Origin: Candidatus Altimarinota bacterium
GTDB lineage: Bacteria; Cyanobacteriota; Cyanobacteriia; Cyanobacteriales; Microcystaceae
Reading direction: 5' to 3'
DNA length: 53,375 nt
NCBI GenBank assembly: GCA_012031035.1
Contig: JAAUUT010000022.1
Span: 1-53,375, forward strand
Made by a program: the position numbers and the translations under genes. The notes under the pieces were generated by a model that saw only the letters and a list, made by a program, of their open reading frames with translations, had not been told where the DNA came from and searched no databases. Below, in pieces: positions 20,101 to 28,341 of this stretch (its first letter is position 1; each line of letters begins with the position of its first letter).

Positions 20101-20837
20101 ATGACATCTCAAATAGATATGGCTGGCGACAACCAGAGCACATACATGAATTAACATTTAAGCAAATTTGCAATTTTTTAGAGCTATCTAGCTTTAACAT
20201 TGAAGATACATATGGATTAGTTCCCAAAAAATTATTGGGTACACCACCCCAATTAGTAGGGAAATCTTTGGAGTATGCCTTTCAAAATAATTTTTACAAA
20301 GAAGAGATTAATAAGGCTATTAACAAAGAGCCAAATGATTGTTTTATTTGGTGGATAATAGCCAAGAAAAATACTTGCGTTGTCGAAAAACAATTGTTGA
20401 AAAATCAACTCCAAAAAGCTTATCTAGAAAATCAGAAAAATCAATATAATATTGTTTTTCATCAAATTGGTAAATTTATCGATGACAATGGGAAACAGTT
20501 TATTATAGTAAATCCAAGTGATGCCCCAGGATACGCACTGTTTGGTTCTTACGAGTTTTATTCTAAGGGGAATTATTTGATTGAATATAATATATCTTTA
20601 TTGAATGTTCGTAAAAATCATATTTTGCATTCAAAGATAGCTATTGTGGACGTTGTTACAGATTCTGGAGAAAAAGTTTATGCAAAGAAAGAGATTGAAA
20701 GTAGCGATTTATTAAATAACTCAATAATTAAATTACAATTCTCTCTCGACAAGTTATCTTCTCTTGAGTTTAGAGTTTTTTATTTTGGAAATTTACCTCT
20801 TCGGATTGGGGTTCAACCGAAAGTTTCATCTATTTGA
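17118..20837 (+). CDS. Multidomain glycosyltransferase: GT4 + GT4-like + methyltransferase + beta domain
   Basis: A 1239-residue cytoplasmic polysaccharide enzyme. Residues 1-~385 are a GT4 (GT-B fold) glycosyltransferase with the RNRGIGRYT donor loop and the E-x7-E motif EGFGLPLLE at 298-306. Residues ~395-830 are a second GT4-like domain (PLPPLKSGISNYTEDL at its start), whose E-x7-E region is replaced by GESSASLLK. Residues ~880-1085 are a SAM methyltransferase (LSIGCSGVWYFEW, SFDLIFAGQFIEHM). The last ~125 residues look like a beta-sandwich with no family I recognise. Such fusions build and modify the repeat unit of exported glycans. It starts 17 bp after the coiled-coil methyltransferase gene, so they are likely one operon. 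Confidence 0.85.
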   Translation: MKIGIDIQALQTRNSRNRGIGRYTKSVIEGLLSQETNHAYQLFANSMLPSPDLDNNRFSYHNINYPYIGSCHLNDLLMKTTLTSADIEAVLIPSPMEDSEATIADYQNYHKKVFVICYDLIPLIFAERYLNDPNTHSLYMRRLKNVKNADFIFAISESTRQDVMKYLDVPADKVLNVSGGVSSFFYPISESDRQNWMQKLSEKFGIKRNFLLYTGGEDWRKNIEGLLKAFAKLPKHIQKCHQIVVACKLTTFFAQELISLSSSLGINQSLILTNYVTDEELRALYSTCSLFVFPSFYEGFGLPLLEAISCGAPAIASNSSSLPEILGSVEQLFDPHSVEALTRLMNKVLSDENFRQKISEQALKQAKTFTWESVTQKMSDVFKEQQPLQKATILFDRVQNNNKPHIAVFSPLPPLKSGISNYTEDLIQSLVRYFNLDLVHDDDYIPDISLDNKLLSYSQFENQLKTNGYEGIIYQIGNSSYHCYMYSHLMRYSGITVLHDYYLGGLINYLDNYHPELGIPLEKELEHCYGREKAKDILDKLQKGLLNTHEKFPEAGIYLNRRIFTRSLGVILHNKSAYQRAVKDFSNDNRHIVHIPLLVPPITQPENKLEDIRLEYGIPVDSFVISTFGFISSTKRPLSILLAFKKYLYNYPSAYLIFVGGTDYLGSLDIEREIKKLELQNRVKITNYVTMSDFYRYIQISDICLNLRFPSNGESSASLLKILSMGKPAIVTNIDSFADFSDDIVVKIPQPRQSDEIEEIYKALINLTENSEHRSFLSQNALKYIEREHSPERCARLYAEFFEQVQYSPQTKVNMLADHVGRETAKHEVADSQKIFVLFSKVIDNFRSTSSQNYDSSDLKIIQPESLTKTLISFNYFLHECRSICLQKLPAAKKILSIGCSGVWYFEWFHKFYPYPVEEHTGIDLNHKPENLPHNIVWIQNDGSDLTSLESESFDLIFAGQFIEHMSWESQATFLAEVNRALKPNGFFVLDSPNYDISNRYGWRQPEHIHELTFKQICNFLELSSFNIEDTYGLVPKKLLGTPPQLVGKSLEYAFQNNFYKEEINKAINKEPNDCFIWWIIAKKNTCVVEKQLLKNQLQKAYLENQKNQYNIVFHQIGKFIDDNGKQFIIVNPSDAPGYALFGSYEFYSKGNYLIEYNISLLNVRKNHILHSKIAIVDVVTDSGEKVYAKKEIESSDLLNNSIIKLQFSLDKLSSLEFRVFYFGNLPLRIGVQPKVSSI

Positions 20838-20872
20838 TAACAATAATGCTTGAAAGCCACTAAACTTTATTT

Positions 20873-22032
20873 ATGCTAAAGTTTGTAGTTGATGCCACTC
20901 CAGTAGCCCCTAGATCAAGCGGAGTTGGCTTATATGTTGCTAACTTAATTCAAAAGCTTGACGCACTACAAAAAACAGAAAACTTTGAGTTAGGAATTAT
21001 TTATCAACCAGGAATGAAGAAGTGGCTGCGAGGTGATTGGAACTTTCCAGAATCGTTAACAGAATATAATTCCAAAAATCTTATGCCCATTCCTGTGAGG
21101 ATTTCTAATTTATTAATAGATAATGATTGGCAACTCATATTATCTTATTTTGAGAAATTTTTTGGATGCCCGACTATACTTCATGGTACTAACTATACAG
21201 TTTATCCATGTAAAAAAAATTTAAAAGTTATGAGTATTTACGATCTAACATTTATCAAGTATCCTAACTATATTGATTCTGTCGTTAAAACTTATACAGA
21301 ACGTGTCAAACATTGTTTACAATGGACTGATTTAGTTTTAACCATTTCAGAAAGTTCTAAAAAAGATATTATTGATTATTTGAAAATTCCCTCTGAAAAA
21401 GTTTATGTAACTCCTTTGGCTAGTCGCTATTCTCACGACTATTTATCTTTTGAAATAGCCACAGGAGGCGAAACACAAGTTAACTATGATTTTTCTCATC
21501 CCTATTTACTCTTTGTCAGTACAATAGAACCAAGAAAAAATATTACTGCTATAATTTCGGCATTTAATTATTTAAAAAAAAAGTATAGCATAGAACATAA
21601 TCTAGTTCTTATTGGTCAAAAAGGATGGCATTATAACTCAGTATTTAAAGCGATTGAAAGCTCTCCTTGGAAAAATATATCTATCATCTGGACTATTTAT
21701 CTGATGAATTAGTAGCTTTATTTTACTCAAAAGCTGATGTTTTTGTTTATCCTTCTTACTATGAAGGATTTGGCCTTCCGGTACTCGAAGCAATGACATT
21801 AGGTGCTCCAGTCGTAACTTCTAATACTTCCTCATTGCCAGAAGTTGCAGGAGATGCAGCACTCTTAATCGATCCTAATGATTTCATGCAACTAGCTGAA
21901 GCAATTTTAAAAATTATAAGCGATTCTCAGCTACGTCAAGAGTTAATTGATAAAGGGAAGAAAAGAGCTAAATTATTTTCTTGGGAGAGAACGGCAAAAG
22001 AAACATTAAAAGCATACCGAATTCTTATTTAG
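20873..22032 (+). CDS. GT4 family glycosyltransferase (frame interrupted once)
   Basis: Joined, about 386 residues of one GT-B glycosyltransferase. The N-terminal half has [16 protein letters not shown] and a [11 protein letters not shown] linker, and the C-terminal half has [14 protein letters not shown], the E-x7-E nucleotide-sugar motif. The first frame stops at 21712; the second covers 21667-22032. Adding one A to the A5 run at 21671-21675 gives [21 protein letters not shown] and restores the family sequence. Its function is transfer of a nucleotide-activated sugar in the surface glycan made by this cluster; the sugar is unknown. It is the last gene of the plus-strand run that starts at 13616. 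Confidence 0.83.
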
Positions 22033-22196
22033 TCAAGCACTAAATAAGAAAATTATTAGCCGATCTGCCTTTGTTGATTGTTTTTACTAAATTAGCTGGA
22101 ATTTGTTTAATCTATGATTAAGTTTAGATAAAAACTACTATTTTTTGTTTGCGAACTTAAATTTTCAAAAAACTTAAACTAGGAATAATTATTTAA

Positions 22197-22649
22197 ATGC
22201 TTGATTCAAATCGAATAGTCATTCGTCCGGCTTGTCTTGAAGATGCAGAGTCAATTGCTATACTTTGCGAACAACTAGGATATAGTGCAACACGATCGCA
22301 AATCGAGCAACGTCTCAATACATTAAATTCTAACGAACATCATATTATCTATGTAGCAACTTTACCAACGAGCGAAGTAATCAGTTGGGTTCACGCCCAT
22401 CGATGCGATTTAATTATTATGCCTTCCCAGGCGATCGTTTTGGGTTTAGTTGTAGATGAAAACTATCGTCGTTGTGGAATTGGTCAGCAATTAATTAAGT
22501 ATATTGAAAATTGGGCGATCGCAAAAAAATGCGATGCCGTTCTCATTCGTTCTAATATTATTCGCAAAGAAGCTCATATTTTTTATCAAAAAATAGGTTA
22601 TACGAGTACCAAACAGTCCTTAGTATTTTCTAAATCATTACACGAGTGA
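22197..22649 (+). CDS. GNAT family N-acetyltransferase
   Basis: A 150-residue GNAT acetyltransferase covering the whole fold. IVIRPACLEDAESIAILCEQLGY is strand 1 and helix 1, VLGLVVDENYRRCGIGQQLI holds the acetyl-CoA-binding R/Q-x-x-G-x-G/A loop (RRCGIG), and KEAHIFYQKIGY is the typical motif B end. Substrate is unknown. It lies 13 bp before a P-loop kinase-like gene in the same direction, so they may be co-transcribed, and 164 bp after the glycan cluster. Confidence 0.82.
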   Translation: MLDSNRIVIRPACLEDAESIAILCEQLGYSATRSQIEQRLNTLNSNEHHIIYVATLPTSEVISWVHAHRCDLIIMPSQAIVLGLVVDENYRRCGIGQQLIKYIENWAIAKKCDAVLIRSNIIRKEAHIFYQKIGYTSTKQSLVFSKSLHE

Positions 22650-22662
22650 TAAAGACAATGAA

Positions 22663-23232
22663 ATGACTGCATTAATAATTTTAATTTCTGGCTTGCCTTG
22701 TACTGGAAAAACAATGCTAGCTCAAAAAGTTGCCCAGAAATTTCGATTGCCTTTAATAAGTCGAGACGATATCAAAGAATCTTTATTTGATTCTCTAGGT
22801 TGGCGAGACAGAGAATGGTCAAAACAATTAGGCATTGCGAGTTATCGGTTACTTTACTACTTTATAGAATCTCAAGTCAGTGCGGGCAATTCATCGATCG
22901 CAGAAAGTAATTTTATGCCAAAATTTGATAATTTAAAGTTTTTAGAATTGAAGAGAAAATATAAATTATATTTATTACATATACATTGTCGAGCCGATCG
23001 CGAAGTATTATTTCAGCGTTTTAAAATGCGTTCTGAGTCGGGAGATAAGACATCCCGGTCATGTGGATCGCCTCAACTATAATGAATTTAACTTAACCTT
23101 AGATCGAGGCAGTTACGAGGCGCTAGAGGCAACGATCGCGTTTTGGAAATAGATACCACTGATTTTGCTCGAATAGATTATCGCAGTTTGTTTGAGTTGG
23201 TTGGCGATCGCCTTCTCGAACATAATAACTGA
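22663..23232 (+). pseudogene. P-loop kinase-like ATPase, interrupted by two frame breaks
   Basis: A zeta-toxin/AAA-like small-molecule kinase: Walker A SGLPCTGKT at residues ~9-17, ISRDDIKE after strand 2, and a CRADREVLFQRF lid region. The direct frame ends at 23082, but two one-base changes rebuild a normal C-terminus. Removing one A at about 23046-23047 gives RHPGHVDRLNYNE, and adding one A at 23147-23149 gives FWKIDTTDFARIDYRSLFELV, ending at 23232. Joined length is about 189 residues. Two compensating errors in 110 bp may be sequence error or real decay. Substrate unknown. Confidence 0.6.
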
Positions 23233-23451
23233 GATTGCCGAGCGGAGCGAGCCGTCACTTTTTGTCAAAACTTCATGACTTTTCGTTCGTCTTTTCTCAA
23301 CTACTGTTTCCTTATCTAGAAAAGGATAGACAGCCATTCATTTAAAAAAATATCAAAAAGTGTAATTTTATATACAGCAAAAATCTTTTTCTTTTCACCG
23401 ATACATTAGACTATATTAATTATATGCCTGGTTTTGCGATAACAAACTCTT

Positions 23452-23694
23452 ATGAGTACTAACACCCTACCATCTTCTGCATTCAACCATTACTCCATAC
23501 AAGCGATTAAAGACGAAGCTCGCCAACTTGTCGAAAAAGGAGTAATTAGCCGTCAGCAACCAATCTATACTCTTTGCCAGTATATCCCTGCTCGCGAATG
23601 GGTTTGTATAGAAGGCGAATTAGACAAATGTGATTTTTTATTACGCGATCGCATTGGAGATTTGCTTGCTTCTGAAGTCTGGGAAAACGATTAG
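23452..23694 (+). CDS. DUF4327-like small cyanobacterial protein, copy 1
   Basis: An 80-residue protein with the pattern YSIQAIKDEARQLVEKGVIS, QPIYTLCQYIPAREWVCIE and CDFLLRDRIGDLL, which I recognise as the cyanobacterial DUF4327 family, of unknown function. Two of its cysteines (LCQY and KCDF) are kept in the paralogue at 24006, which shares most residues from 14 to 80 and the final WEND. No membrane helix. The ATG at 23452 has no strong ribosome binding site. A hairpin 100 bp downstream probably ends the transcript. Confidence 0.72.
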   Translation: MSTNTLPSSAFNHYSIQAIKDEARQLVEKGVISRQQPIYTLCQYIPAREWVCIEGELDKCDFLLRDRIGDLLASEVWEND

Positions 23695-24005
23695 TTGCTA
23701 TACTTAGTGTAGTTTAGCAATTGTCAACTGCCGATTCTTATAGAACACTTTAGTAAAACATAGATTTATATCTTGAATAGCTTGAATAACCTCTAAACAG
23801 CCCTAGTTAAGACGACTAGGGCTTAAATTATCTCTTACGCTCGTTCGCTTCACGAGCTATTTATAAAGAAAAAACTAAACTTTGTAACTTTTGTTTAAAA
23901 AAACGTAGAAAATGTAACAATATATACTGCGGGAAAATAAAATTCCGTATGTGTCTTAGATTACTATTAAGTTTAACCCCTATTTAATATAATAGTTAGA
24001 CTCCT
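23695..24005. other. Gap between DUF4327 paralogues, with a stem-loop
   Basis: 311 bp without a gene. AGCCCTAGT at 23799-23807 pairs perfectly with ACTAGGGCT at 23815-23823 around a 7-base loop, a likely transcript end for copy 1 although only a weak T content follows. The rest is AT-rich and would hold the promoter of copy 2. Confidence 0.5.
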
Positions 24006-24248
24006 ATGAGTATTGATACAATATCTACTTCTACATCTACTCGTTATACAATCGAGATGGTTAGAGAAGAGGCGCGTCAACTGGTAGAACAAGGAATCAT
24101 AAGTCGCAAGCAGCCTATCTATACTTTATGTCAATACATTCCTGCTCGTGAATGGGTATGCGTGGAGTGTGAATTAGAAAAATGTGACTATTTGCTACGC
24201 GATCGCATTGGCGATCTTTTAAGCAAAGAAACCTGGGAAAACGATTAA
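24006..24248 (+). CDS. DUF4327-like small cyanobacterial protein, copy 2
   Basis: An 80-residue paralogue of the gene at 23452 with the same core (ARQLVEQGIIS, QPIYTLCQYIPAREWVCVE, CDYLLRDRIGDLL) and the same WEND end. It has an additional Cys (ECELEKC) that copy 1 lacks. The two copies differ mainly in the first 14 residues. Having its own 311-bp upstream gap suggests separate regulation. The stop overlaps the gluconokinase stop by 4 bp, tail to tail. Function unknown. Confidence 0.72.
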   Translation: MSIDTISTSTSTRYTIEMVREEARQLVEQGIISRKQPIYTLCQYIPAREWVCVECELEKCDYLLRDRIGDLLSKETWEND

Positions 24249-24742
24249 ACAAGGGAACTATTTAGCCTCGTAGCAATTTGGAAAGCAATTTCTTCTGGAG
24301 TTTTAGAAATATCGATAATAAAAGCATTTTTGGGTTCTTCTAGCAATTCTATCTGAGACTGTAACATCTGGGCACTCATAAAATGATGCTGTCGCTGCTT
24401 TATTCGCTGATAAATTAGCTCGTAGTTCCCTTTAAGATAAACCCAGAAAATATCTTGTTTGTTTCCTTGAAGTAAGTTGCGGTAGGCTTGTTTGAGAGAA
24501 GAACAAGCAATAATTCCATTGTCGCGATCGCGTCGCATTCGCTCAATTAAATTTTGCAATGCTAATAACCAAGGCAAGCGATCGCGATCGTCTAGAGGGA
24601 TTCCGCAACTCATCTTCTCAATATTTTCTGGTGGATGAAAATCATCCCCATCGTAAAATTGCCATCCTAACTCTTGTGCAAGCAATTGCCCGATGGTAGA
24701 TTTTCCAGATCCCGCTACTCCCATGAGAATGCAAATTGTCAT
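24245..24742 (-). CDS. gntK: Gluconokinase (GntK type)
   Basis: 165 residues, the normal length of thermoresistant-type gluconokinase, which phosphorylates gluconate to 6-phosphogluconate with ATP and feeds the oxidative pentose phosphate and Entner-Doudoroff routes. Signatures: Walker A MGVAGSGKST, YDGDDFHPPEN, GIPLDDRDRLPWL and the CSSLK motif. It reads against the DUF4327 gene and overlaps its stop by 4 bp, and is divergent from the next gene at 24796. Confidence 0.92.
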   Translation of the reverse strand: MTICILMGVAGSGKSTIGQLLAQELGWQFYDGDDFHPPENIEKMSCGIPLDDRDRLPWLLALQNLIERMRRDRDNGIIACSSLKQAYRNLLQGNKQDIFWVYLKGNYELIYQRIKQRQHHFMSAQMLQSQIELLEEPKNAFIIDISKTPEEIAFQIATRLNSSLV

Positions 24743-24795
24743 AAAAAAAAGTTAAATATTGCGATTTCTTCTAATTATCTATTAATCAATAAAAA

Positions 24796-25575
24796 TTGAC
24801 TTTAACTAAGTTTTTACTCGTTATTATTTTCATTGCAATTGGGTTAGTTTCTAATCCAAAAGAAGCTTTTTCAGGACAACTAGCAACCCGTTTAGAACAA
24901 TATCCTAACTGGAATAGTAAACCATCGCTACAAATTGCCCAAGGAGATTTAGAATATCCTGATTGGATAGAAGGAACGTGGAAAGTTACCAGTATTTTAG
25001 TCGATTTAGTAGCACCTTTAGCCCCAGGATACGTGACTCCCGGTTTTGAAGGAAATTATCGTTATTTAGAAAAACCCATTCAATTTTCAGTCAGATTTGA
25101 GCGAAAACTTTTCTTTATTTCAACACAATTTCCAACAATTTCTTTAGTCAACGGACAGCTTCCTATTGTAGCCGATCGCGCTTTTAATGGATTAGCAATT
25201 GCCCAAGCTTATTTAGGTAATGATGCTGTTTTCTCGGTTAAAGTCGATCCCAATAATCCCAATCGTCAGATTACATTATTAGCCAATGAGCGCCAGCTTA
25301 TTTCTACTATAACGGCTAGAGAGAGCGAAACGCCCGAACCCAAAGAATTTATTTCTACAGAAATCACTCAACAAATATTCCGTAGCAAATCTCAAATTTA
25401 TTTTAACGAAGTAGAAACCACAACCGCTTATCAACTCTTAGAATCGGGAGAAATAGAAGCCAATCAAATAACAGCAATTTATTTGTCGCCTCAAGATCCC
25501 AATTACTTTAAAACCAACGAGCATCCTGTGGCTTTGTATCGCTATCATTTACAGTTAGCTCGCTCTACCTCATAG
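24796..25575 (+). CDS. Exported DUF6816-like protein, function unknown
   Basis: 259 residues with an N-terminal signal peptide or anchor (KFLLVIIFIAIGLVS) and then a soluble domain starting YPNWNSKPSL...GDLEYPDWIEGTW, followed by TSILVDLVAPLAPGYVTPGFE. This pattern is shared with lumenal proteins of cyanobacteria and plastids that I associate with DUF6816; function is unknown. The start is a TTG at 24796 without a good ribosome binding site, so the true start is uncertain. It precedes the flv4 operon by 158 bp, with no sign that they are linked. Confidence 0.6.
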   Translation: MTLTKFLLVIIFIAIGLVSNPKEAFSGQLATRLEQYPNWNSKPSLQIAQGDLEYPDWIEGTWKVTSILVDLVAPLAPGYVTPGFEGNYRYLEKPIQFSVRFERKLFFISTQFPTISLVNGQLPIVADRAFNGLAIAQAYLGNDAVFSVKVDPNNPNRQITLLANERQLISTITARESETPEPKEFISTEITQQIFRSKSQIYFNEVETTTAYQLLESGEIEANQITAIYLSPQDPNYFKTNEHPVALYRYHLQLARSTS

Positions 25576-25733
25576 ATAAACGAAGAAAAACTATTGTCAA
25601 ATTTAATATAAATTTAATTAATAAGTAACTTTACGAATTGACATTTTACAAAAACAGTGCGTTGAGTAAAGATAAAGAAAGATTAAGCAAATTGACACTC
25701 AATCGCTAAAGTTAATTTTTGGAGACAGCATCT

Positions 25734-27464
25734 ATGGTTGCATTGACCGCTCGTTCTCAAAGTATTCGTTCGTCAAGCCACTTGACAATGCAAACCGTCG
25801 AAATTGGCGCACAAACGATCGCCATTCGTTCGCTTGACTGGGATCGCGATCGCTTTGACATCGAATTCGGTCTGCGTAACGGGACGACTTATAATTCATT
25901 TCTCATTCAAGCAGAAAAAACAGCGCTGATCGATACAACTCATGGAAAATTCGGGCAGTTGTACATGGATGCACTGACGGGATTAATCGATCTCTCCACC
26001 CTCGATTATTTAATTGTCAGTCATACCGAACCCGACCATAGCGGTTTAGTCAAAGAAGTTTTGGAATTAGCGCCACAAGTTACAGTTGTGGGAGCGAAGA
26101 TAGCAATCCAGTTTTTAGAAAATATGGTGCATCGACCTTTTAAATCTCAGATAGTCAAAAATGGCGATCGCATCGACTTAGGTAACGGACACGAATTAGA
26201 ATTCGTCTCTGCTCCCAATTTACACTGGCCCGATACCATCTTTACTTACGACCCTAAAACGCAGATTCTCTTCACCTGCGATGTCTTTGGGATGCACTAT
26301 TGCGACGACCATACTTATGATGAAGAACCCGCTTTAGTTGAAGATGACTTTAAAACTTACTACGATTGTTTAATGGGACCGAATGCTCGTTCGGTACTAT
26401 CTGCCCTCAAGCGGATCGAGAAGTTAAAGATAGGAACGATCGCAACCGGACACGGCCCATTATTACAAAACTATATTCCCGACTGGATAAGTCGCTATCA
26501 AAATTGGAGTCAAGAAGTTGCCAAAACCGATAATTTAGTAGCGTTATTTTACGCACAAGATTACGGACATAGCGACCAAATTGCAAGAACGATCGCTCGC
26601 GGAATTGCTAGAACCGAGGTTGCCGTTGAATTGGTGGATCTTAACGAAGTCGATCCTCATGAAGTGAGAGAATTGGTCAACCAAGCTAAAGGGTTAGTTA
26701 TTGGAATGCCTGCCCAATCTTCAAACCTTGCCCATGCAGCCCTGAGTACAATTTTAGCAGCCGCACACAACAAACAAACGGTTGGCTTATTCGAGACGGG
26801 CGGCGGCGAAGATGAACCGATTTTTCCTTTAAGAAACAAGTTTCAAGAAATTGGCGCGATCGAAGCTTTTCAACCCATTTTAATCAAAGAAGCGCCCAAT
26901 CCAGCCATCGAGCAAGCTTGCGACGAAGCAGGAACCCATTTAGGACAATGGCTGACGCGCGATCGCAATATCAAACAAATCAAATCGATTAATAACGACC
27001 TAGAACGGGCATTAGGACGGATTAGTAGCGGACTTTATACGATTACGGCTAAAAAAGACGATCTAATCAACGTCACGATCGCATCTTGGGTAACGCAAGC
27101 AAGTTTAGAACCTTTGGGCGTAGCGATTGCCATTGCTAAAGATCGGGCAATTGAATCTATGTTACACGTTGGCGATCGCTTCGTTCTCAACGTTCTCGAA
27201 GAGGGAAATTATCAAAAACTGATGAGACATTTCCTCAAGCGTATGCCATCTGGGGACGATCGTTTTGCTGGTATCAAAACCTATCCCGCAACTGATGGTA
27301 CTCCTATTCTTGCAGATGCCTTGGCATATATGGAGTGCGAAGTTAGCAGTCGCATGGAATGTAGCGATCACTGGATTGTTTATAGCACTGTCAAAACCGG
27401 ACGAGTCGCCAAACCCGACGCTTTAACCGCCGTTCTTCACCGCAAAGTCGGAAACCACTATTAG
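25734..27464 (+). CDS. flv4: Class C flavodiiron protein Flv4
   Basis: About 576 residues with the three-domain layout of cyanobacterial flavodiiron proteins: metallo-beta-lactamase-like diiron domain (~30-265), flavodoxin-like domain (~275-420) and C-terminal flavin reductase domain (~430-576). The diiron ligand motif is canonical (SHTEPDHSG, then TCDVFGMH and TGHGP), which fits Flv4 or Flv3; the PsiE-like gene and flv2 downstream make it Flv4. Flv2/Flv4 drain electrons after photosystem II to O2 under low CO2 and high light. I chose the ATG at 25734 because GGAG at 25721-25724 fits it; a TTG at 25719 would overlap that site. In Synechocystis the operon is controlled by CO2-responsive repression and an antisense RNA; I cannot see either here. 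Confidence 0.92.
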   Translation: MVALTARSQSIRSSSHLTMQTVEIGAQTIAIRSLDWDRDRFDIEFGLRNGTTYNSFLIQAEKTALIDTTHGKFGQLYMDALTGLIDLSTLDYLIVSHTEPDHSGLVKEVLELAPQVTVVGAKIAIQFLENMVHRPFKSQIVKNGDRIDLGNGHELEFVSAPNLHWPDTIFTYDPKTQILFTCDVFGMHYCDDHTYDEEPALVEDDFKTYYDCLMGPNARSVLSALKRIEKLKIGTIATGHGPLLQNYIPDWISRYQNWSQEVAKTDNLVALFYAQDYGHSDQIARTIARGIARTEVAVELVDLNEVDPHEVRELVNQAKGLVIGMPAQSSNLAHAALSTILAAAHNKQTVGLFETGGGEDEPIFPLRNKFQEIGAIEAFQPILIKEAPNPAIEQACDEAGTHLGQWLTRDRNIKQIKSINNDLERALGRISSGLYTITAKKDDLINVTIASWVTQASLEPLGVAIAIAKDRAIESMLHVGDRFVLNVLEEGNYQKLMRHFLKRMPSGDDRFAGIKTYPATDGTPILADALAYMECEVSSRMECSDHWIVYSTVKTGRVAKPDALTAVLHRKVGNHY

Positions 27465-27466
27465 GT

Positions 27467-27659
27467 GACTGGGGATTGGTGACTGGTGACTGGGATATCG
27501 GAAACTTTCCTAATCACCAATTCCATTTTCCTCGATGCTCCACTCAAGAAGGTGAAGAAAGCTACCCGCTTCGCTATTCGCTCGCGGAGCGTGCGCGTCG
27601 GATCGCCAATCCCCAATCAATAATCCCAATTCTCTAATCACTAATCACCAATCACCAAT
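27467..27659. repeat. STRR-type short repeats between flv4 and the sll0218-like gene
   Basis: GTGACTGGGGATTGGTGACTGG near 27464-27490 is the approximate inverse of the ATCACTAATCACCAATCACC run at 27635-27657, and ATCCCCAAT-like units fill the middle. These short degenerate tandem units are typical of cyanobacterial STRR sequences. The pair could form a long-range stem in the operon mRNA. Confidence 0.6.
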
Positions 27660-28184
27660 ATGCGCGAACATACAAAAAACCTAGTTCTGGAAAGATATAG
27701 TTGGTTAAGTTTGCCTCGTGTTGTCTACGCACTCGAATTGGTGCAAGACTTGATTGTTATTTGTCTGTGTATCGGTTTGTTTAGTTTCATGGTGCTAGAA
27801 ATTAAGGAGATGTTTATCTCTTTATTTCCACCCTTAGAATTTCAAGCAGTAACTGCCGATATTTTATTCTTGTTGATTTTGGTCGAGTTATTTCGACTTC
27901 TGATTATTTACCTGCAAGAACAACGGGTTTCTATTGGCGTTGCGGTAGAAGTCTCTATCGTTTCTGTACTTCGAGAAGTTATTGTTCGAGGCGTATTAGA
28001 AACGAATTGGACTCAGGTTTTAGCGACTTGTGCTTTTTTGTTGGTACTGGGAGTTCTGATGGTAGTTAGAGTGTGGCTTCCTCCTACCTTTGAAGGAATC
28101 GCTCCAGAACAAGAAATGACCAAACGCTATAAAAATCGCATCGTTAGAGAAACGGTTTCATCCAACGGTCATTATTACGAATAA
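27660..28184 (+). CDS. PsiE-like membrane protein of the flv4-flv2 operon (Sll0218 homologue)
   Basis: 174 residues with four membrane helices (~27-48, ~65-85, a short amphipathic segment with VEVSIVSVLREVIVRG, ~120-140), the layout of PsiE-family proteins. Its place between flv4 and flv2 identifies it as the homologue of Synechocystis Sll0218, a thylakoid protein reported to help photosystem II assembly or stability. The ATG at 27660 follows a block of short repeats with no clear ribosome binding site. Identification rests on both sequence and position. Confidence 0.88.
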   Translation: MREHTKNLVLERYSWLSLPRVVYALELVQDLIVICLCIGLFSFMVLEIKEMFISLFPPLEFQAVTADILFLLILVELFRLLIIYLQEQRVSIGVAVEVSIVSVLREVIVRGVLETNWTQVLATCAFLLVLGVLMVVRVWLPPTFEGIAPEQEMTKRYKNRIVRETVSSNGHYYE

Positions 28185-28227
28185 CAATTTGTAGCAATTC
28201 CCACAAAAAGTTAAGCGCATCTATTTT

Positions 28228-28300
28228 TCCCCAGTTCCCTACTCCCTACTCCCTACTCCCTATTCCCTATTCCCTATTCCCTGTTGCCTGTTGCCTGTTG
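28228..28300. repeat. Heptamer STRR block upstream of flv2
   Basis: A run of CCCTACT, CCCTATT and CCTGTTG heptamers, each repeated three times or more, fills the gap between the sll0218-like gene and flv2. This is a classic cyanobacterial short tandemly repeated sequence. A TTG at 28291 inside it could extend the flv2 frame but is not a credible start. Confidence 0.8.
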
Positions 28301-28341
28301 CCAAAACTACACCTTATCAATTTAAGAAACGCTATATTACT

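Noticed and set aside
28228-28300. Heptamer array as CRISPR or as coding extension of Flv2
   Set aside because: No spacers, and the extended N-terminus from the TTG at 28291 is encoded by the repeat only.
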